Below are positions 6,086 to 8,572 of a stretch of DNA of 8,572 bases, piece by piece. Origin of the DNA: an uncultured Collinsella sp. (GTDB lineage Bacteria; Actinomycetota; Coriobacteriia; Coriobacteriales; Coriobacteriaceae); the NCBI GenBank assembly GCA_900752345.1, contig CAADVA010000130.1:1-8572 (forward strand), in the 5' to 3' direction. A program made the translations under genes and the position numbers. Numbering within the stretch: the stretch's first letter is position 1; each line of letters opens with the position of its first letter. The notes beneath the pieces are model-generated. The model ran no database searches and was not told the DNA's origin. It was given only the letters and a program-made list of their open reading frames with translations.

Positions 6086-7014
6086 TACCCGCTTGCTTCA
6101 ATGAGCTTTTCAAGGCGCAAAACACGGTGATACAAGGCCGACTTCGACAAAGGAGGGTCGGCCATTTCCCCCAAATCTCGCAGTGAGAGATCGGGGTAAC
6201 GCTCGCGTAAGTCACAAAAAACTGCCAGAGCGTCCGGCAGCGTTTCGCGCAAACCGCGCCGATCAAGCTCATCGATGAGCGCAAGCTGATGTTGGGCGGC
6301 ACCGGCACTTCTGGTCTGGTTGGCAAGCTCTGCGTTCACGCGACGATTCACGTCGTTCTTCACCAACTTAACCGCGCGGGCCTCTTCAATCTCGGCAACG
6401 CTGCGCTTGGCGCCAATCAGCTGTAACAGACGTTTAATCTCCTCGGCACTCTTGATGTACACGGCATACGAGCCGCGACGCGCATTGACGCGGGCGTGAA
6501 CTCCAATCTGCTCCAGAAGGTCGCAAAGCCCCTTTGCATACTCCTCGCCCTGGACGGCGATCTCCAAATGAAAATCGCCACGCGGGTCGGCAACAAAGCC
6601 TCCGGCAATCAGCGCACCGCGAATATAGGCGAGCCTGCAGCAAGGACGGGCGACGATGTGGCGCGGCACACCCGCGACGAGCCCTCCCCTACGGTCGAGA
6701 ATGCCCAGCAGCACCAGAGCCTTATCCAAATCGGGCTGATCGGGCAAGGTGATGAGATAGTTTCGCACCTTGTGCAGGACCGACTTACGAACCGTGAATT
6801 CGGTCTTGAGCTTAAGGATACGATGCGTCAGCGCAATCATCGTGCGCGCCACAGCACCCGTCTCGGTCGCGACCGTCAATCGGTACCGTCCCGAGCCCGC
6901 CAGCGAAAGCGTGCCGCTCACACGCGTTAGCGCAGCAAGCGTCGACAAATCGCAGTATTCGCATTCTGGTTCGCAGCGCGCAAGCTCGTCACGCACCTCA
7001 GCGGTAAACGACAT
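6085..7014 (-). CDS. whiA: DNA-binding protein WhiA
   Basis: WhiA is a conserved DNA-binding protein of Gram-positive bacteria, best known for controlling sporulation-linked cell division in Streptomyces and affecting division and chromosome segregation in Bacillus. The 309 residues are near the usual length. The N-terminal part carries the LAGLIDADG-like fold; CRLAYIRGALIAGGFVADPR (126-145) followed by FHLEI is a strong family signature. A linker region with VKNDVNRRVNAELANQTRS (218-236) leads to the C-terminal helix-turn-helix at about 275-305 (LSLRDLGEMADPP, then LSKSALYHRV). The ATG lies 6 bases after the rapZ stop and has only a weak ribosome site, so translation probably depends on rapZ. 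No clear terminator is seen after its stop, so some transcripts may run into gapA. In a non-sporulating organism its role would be in growth and division, which is inference. Confidence 0.95.
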   Translation of the reverse strand: MSFTAEVRDELARCEPECEYCDLSTLAALTRVSGTLSLAGSGRYRLTVATETGAVARTMIALTHRILKLKTEFTVRKSVLHKVRNYLITLPDQPDLDKALVLLGILDRRGGLVAGVPRHIVARPCCRLAYIRGALIAGGFVADPRGDFHLEIAVQGEEYAKGLCDLLEQIGVHARVNARRGSYAVYIKSAEEIKRLLQLIGAKRSVAEIEEARAVKLVKNDVNRRVNAELANQTRSAGAAQHQLALIDELDRRGLRETLPDALAVFCDLRERYPDLSLRDLGEMADPPLSKSALYHRVLRLEKLIEASG

Positions 7015-7020
7015 GTAAAC

Positions 7021-7941
7021 CTATGCCTTCGTGTTGGCACGCGACAGGTCACGGTGGGAGATGCTCACATGATACTGAGCACCCTCCAGGTAGCGGGCCG
7101 TGGCCTCGGCAATGGCGACGCTACGGTGCTGTCCGCCTGTGCAGCCGATAGCAATGGAAAGCTGCGGCTTGCCCTCTGCGATATAACCCGGCATGACCGT
7201 ATCGAGCAGCTGGGTCCAGGCCTTCCAGAACTCCTGGGTCTTGGGGTGGTCCAAGACAAAATCGGAGACCTTCTTATCGAGACCGGTCATGGTGCGCATC
7301 TCGGGATCGTAGAAAGGATTGGGCAAGAAGCGAACATCGATCATGATATCCGCCTCGACGGGCATGCCATGCTTAAAGCCAAACGAGAACACGTGGACGT
7401 CCATAAGCTGCTGGTCGGACAGCTCGGAAAAAGCCATGCGAAGCTTGTTACGTAAGGCAGAAGTGCGCAAGCGGCTCGTGTCGATAATCATATCCGCTCG
7501 ATCGCGAACGCCCTTCAGCTGCAGACGTTCACGCTGAATAGCGTCGGCCGTGGTCTCCCCCGGCTTTGCAATGGGATGGCGGCGACGGTTTTCGCTATAC
7601 CGGCGAATCAGCACCTCGTCAGACGCCTCGAGAAACACGATGTCGCAGCTCATCTCGCGCTCTTCCAGTGCGGCAACAGCATCGAGCAGTTCATCGAACA
7701 AGCCCTGGCTACGCAGGTCGCAGGTAACGGCAAGGTGCCTGCCCACGCCCGTGTTGATGCCAACGAGCTCTGCAAGCTGGGCAATCAGGCGTGGGGGCAG
7801 GTTGTCGATACAAAAATAGCCCATGTCCTCAAACACATGCATGGCTTGCGTTCGGCCCGAGCCGGACATTCCGGTGATGATAACGATATCGGGGATACGC
7901 TCCGAGCGCTCCGCCGCATCCATGGCATCTCCCTTTTGCAT
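7021..7941 (-). CDS. rapZ: RNase adapter / nucleotide-binding protein RapZ (YvcJ family)
   Basis: RapZ proteins combine an N-terminal P-loop domain with a C-terminal sugar-phosphate-binding domain. In E. coli RapZ senses glucosamine-6-phosphate and steers small-RNA decay, while Bacillus YvcJ is a GTPase/ATPase of less clear role. The 306-residue protein shows the P-loop GMSGSGRT (24-31), DMGYFCIDNLPP (39-50), RYSENRRRHP (114-123), the stretch DVRFLPNPFYDPEMR (202-216) and the C-terminal GCTGGQHRSV (266-275). The P-loop has Arg30 where the classic motif has Lys; this is familiar in actinobacterial members, so it is not clear damage. The ATG at 7941 has AGGAGG five bases upstream; a second ATG at 7923 also has a fair site (GGGAG), so the true start could be six residues later. 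It is followed by whiA after 6 bases; yvcK, which usually lies between them, is missing. Confidence 0.94.
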   Translation of the reverse strand: MQKGDAMDAAERSERIPDIVIITGMSGSGRTQAMHVFEDMGYFCIDNLPPRLIAQLAELVGINTGVGRHLAVTCDLRSQGLFDELLDAVAALEEREMSCDIVFLEASDEVLIRRYSENRRRHPIAKPGETTADAIQRERLQLKGVRDRADMIIDTSRLRTSALRNKLRMAFSELSDQQLMDVHVFSFGFKHGMPVEADIMIDVRFLPNPFYDPEMRTMTGLDKKVSDFVLDHPKTQEFWKAWTQLLDTVMPGYIAEGKPQLSIAIGCTGGQHRSVAIAEATARYLEGAQYHVSISHRDLSRANTKA

Positions 7942-7950
7942 GTGTGCCTC

Positions 7951-7988
7951 CTAAAATAAGCGCGGGACCCGGCCAGCGGATCCCGCGC
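7951..7988 (-). terminator. Hairpin with short U-rich tail between nanE and rapZ
   Basis: On the minus strand GCGCGGGATCC (7988-7978) pairs with GGGTCCCGCGC (7970-7960) around a 7-base loop, followed by TTATTTTAG. One pair is G-U in minus-strand RNA and mismatched in plus-strand RNA, so it acts on minus-strand transcripts. It starts about 50 bases after the nanE stop and fits a terminator for that gene. However, its tail runs straight into the rapZ ribosome site, leaving no space for a separate promoter. Confidence 0.7.
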
Positions 7989-8006
7989 GATCAATTGCCT
8001 TTATTG

Positions 8007-8012
8007 AGTATA
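8007..8012 (-). promoter_or_regulatory. Possible -10 box of a rapZ promoter
   Basis: The minus-strand hexamer TATACT matches TATAAT at 5 of 6 positions and lies between the nanE stop and the hairpin. Transcription from here would start near 8000 and give rapZ a leader of about 60 bases containing the whole hairpin. No convincing -35 box is seen upstream, so this is tentative. Confidence 0.3.
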
Positions 8013-8039
8013 CCGCCCCAAGCGGATACAAGGCCCGTC

Positions 8040-8572
8040 TTACGCCTCAAGCGCAGCCTTGAACCAACATGTAATACTCGTGGGGTGCGTGATAGCGGTG
8101 CCGACGACAACGGCCCACGCGCCGGCGTCGATTGCAGCGCGAGCCTCCTCGGGCGTATGCACGCGACCCTCGCAAATGATGGGAAGGCCGGGAAATTCCT
8201 CGGTCGCCTGACGCAGGAGCGGCAGGTCGGGGCCATCGGCCATGGTGCAGTCGATGGCGGCGACACCGTGAGAGAGTGTGGTGGATACCAGGTCGAAGCC
8301 CATATCAACCGCACGGCGAATGTCCTCGATGGTGGCACAATCCGCCATCAGGAGCACACCCTCCTCGTGCAGCGGGCGGAAGGTATCCTCGACCGACTTG
8401 CCATCGGGACGCGGACGATCGGTGGCGTCGATCGCCACGATATCGGCACCCGCAGCAACGCAGGCACGAGCGTGACGCAGCGTCGGCGTGATGTAAACGC
8501 CCTCGTGCCCGTCCTTCCACAGACCGATGACGGGAACCTCACAGCGACCCTTAATGGCGGCAAAGTCGGCCA
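8040..8572 (-). CDS. nanE: N-acetylmannosamine-6-phosphate 2-epimerase, C-terminal part
   Basis: NanE converts N-acetylmannosamine-6-phosphate to N-acetylglucosamine-6-phosphate in sialic acid breakdown. The frame is open to the right edge, so about 50 N-terminal residues of a roughly 230-residue TIM-barrel protein are missing; 176 residues are visible. Family landmarks, numbered in the fragment, are VPVIGLWKDG (12-21) with the presumed catalytic Lys19, YITPT (26-30), GADIVAIDATDRPRPDG (around 43-59), LLMADCATIED, GFDLVSTTLSHG, the presumed catalytic Glu in ICEGRVHTPEEA, and the phosphate-binding AWAVVVGTAITHP near the end. The usual KRDY after the lysine reads KDGHEG here, a variation that could mark a subgroup. 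The GTG at 8438 is internal, not a start. A terminator-like hairpin follows, so it probably ends an upstream transcript, perhaps with other sialic acid genes outside the window. Confidence 0.92.
   Translation of the reverse strand, partial: ADFAAIKGRCEVPVIGLWKDGHEGVYITPTLRHARACVAAGADIVAIDATDRPRPDGKSVEDTFRPLHEEGVLLMADCATIEDIRRAVDMGFDLVSTTLSHGVAAIDCTMADGPDLPLLRQATEEFPGLPIICEGRVHTPEEARAAIDAGAWAVVVGTAITHPTSITCWFKAALEA

Noticed and set aside
6496..6930. Plus-strand frames opposite whiA and rapZ
   Set aside because: They shadow well-supported minus-strand genes and carry no start context or domain.
8040..8438. A complete 132-residue protein starting at the GTG at 8438
   Set aside because: The frame is open upstream to the window edge and the upstream residues contain the NanE motifs VIGLWKDG and YITPT, so this GTG is an internal valine.

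Overview
The window is a GC-rich, tightly packed stretch of bacterial core genome in which every supported gene lies on the minus strand. The gene set (whiA, rapZ, Tat-dependent lipoprotein, gap-pgk-tpi-gpmI followed by secG), the high GC with G/C-ending codons, and the actinobacterial-type arginine in the RapZ P-loop point to a member of the Actinomycetota. The closest overall feel is Coriobacteriia, such as a Collinsella-like gut anaerobe. That placement is an inference from remembered protein style, not a database match.

In transcription order (right to left) the layout is: the C-terminal three quarters of nanE, N-acetylmannosamine-6-phosphate 2-epimerase (8572-8040, cut by the window edge); a hairpin with a short U-rich tail (7960-7988) directly against the rapZ ribosome binding site; rapZ (7941-7021) and whiA (7014-6085), 6 bases apart, without the yvcK gene that usually sits between them; a 193-base AT-rich regulatory region with a good promoter, repeated GTTAAA elements and a leader stem-loop; gapA (5891-4866); a strong intrinsic terminator (4794-4837) only about 30 bases before the pgk start; pgk, tpiA and gpmI (4763-1247), coupled by an 8-base overlap and a 6-base gap; a terminator (1190-1219); secG with a TTG start (1065-811) and a candidate extended -10 promoter of its own; a perfect 15-bp hairpin (748-781); and the start of an oligopeptide-type ABC transporter substrate-binding lipoprotein (559-1, cut by the window edge).

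Functionally, gapA, pgk, tpiA and gpmI carry triose-phosphate interconversion and the lower glycolytic steps from glyceraldehyde-3-phosphate to 2-phosphoglycerate; enolase is not present here. SecG belongs to the SecYEG translocon. NanE feeds sialic-acid-derived ManNAc-6-P into amino-sugar metabolism. RapZ and WhiA are conserved nucleotide-binding and DNA-binding regulators.

I see no mobile element, CRISPR array, tRNA, rRNA or defence-like cassette. The most interesting content is regulatory architecture: a terminator inside the glycolytic cluster, a hairpin in front of rapZ, repeated sites upstream of gapA, and the missing yvcK. I do not think the window holds a new multi-gene system.
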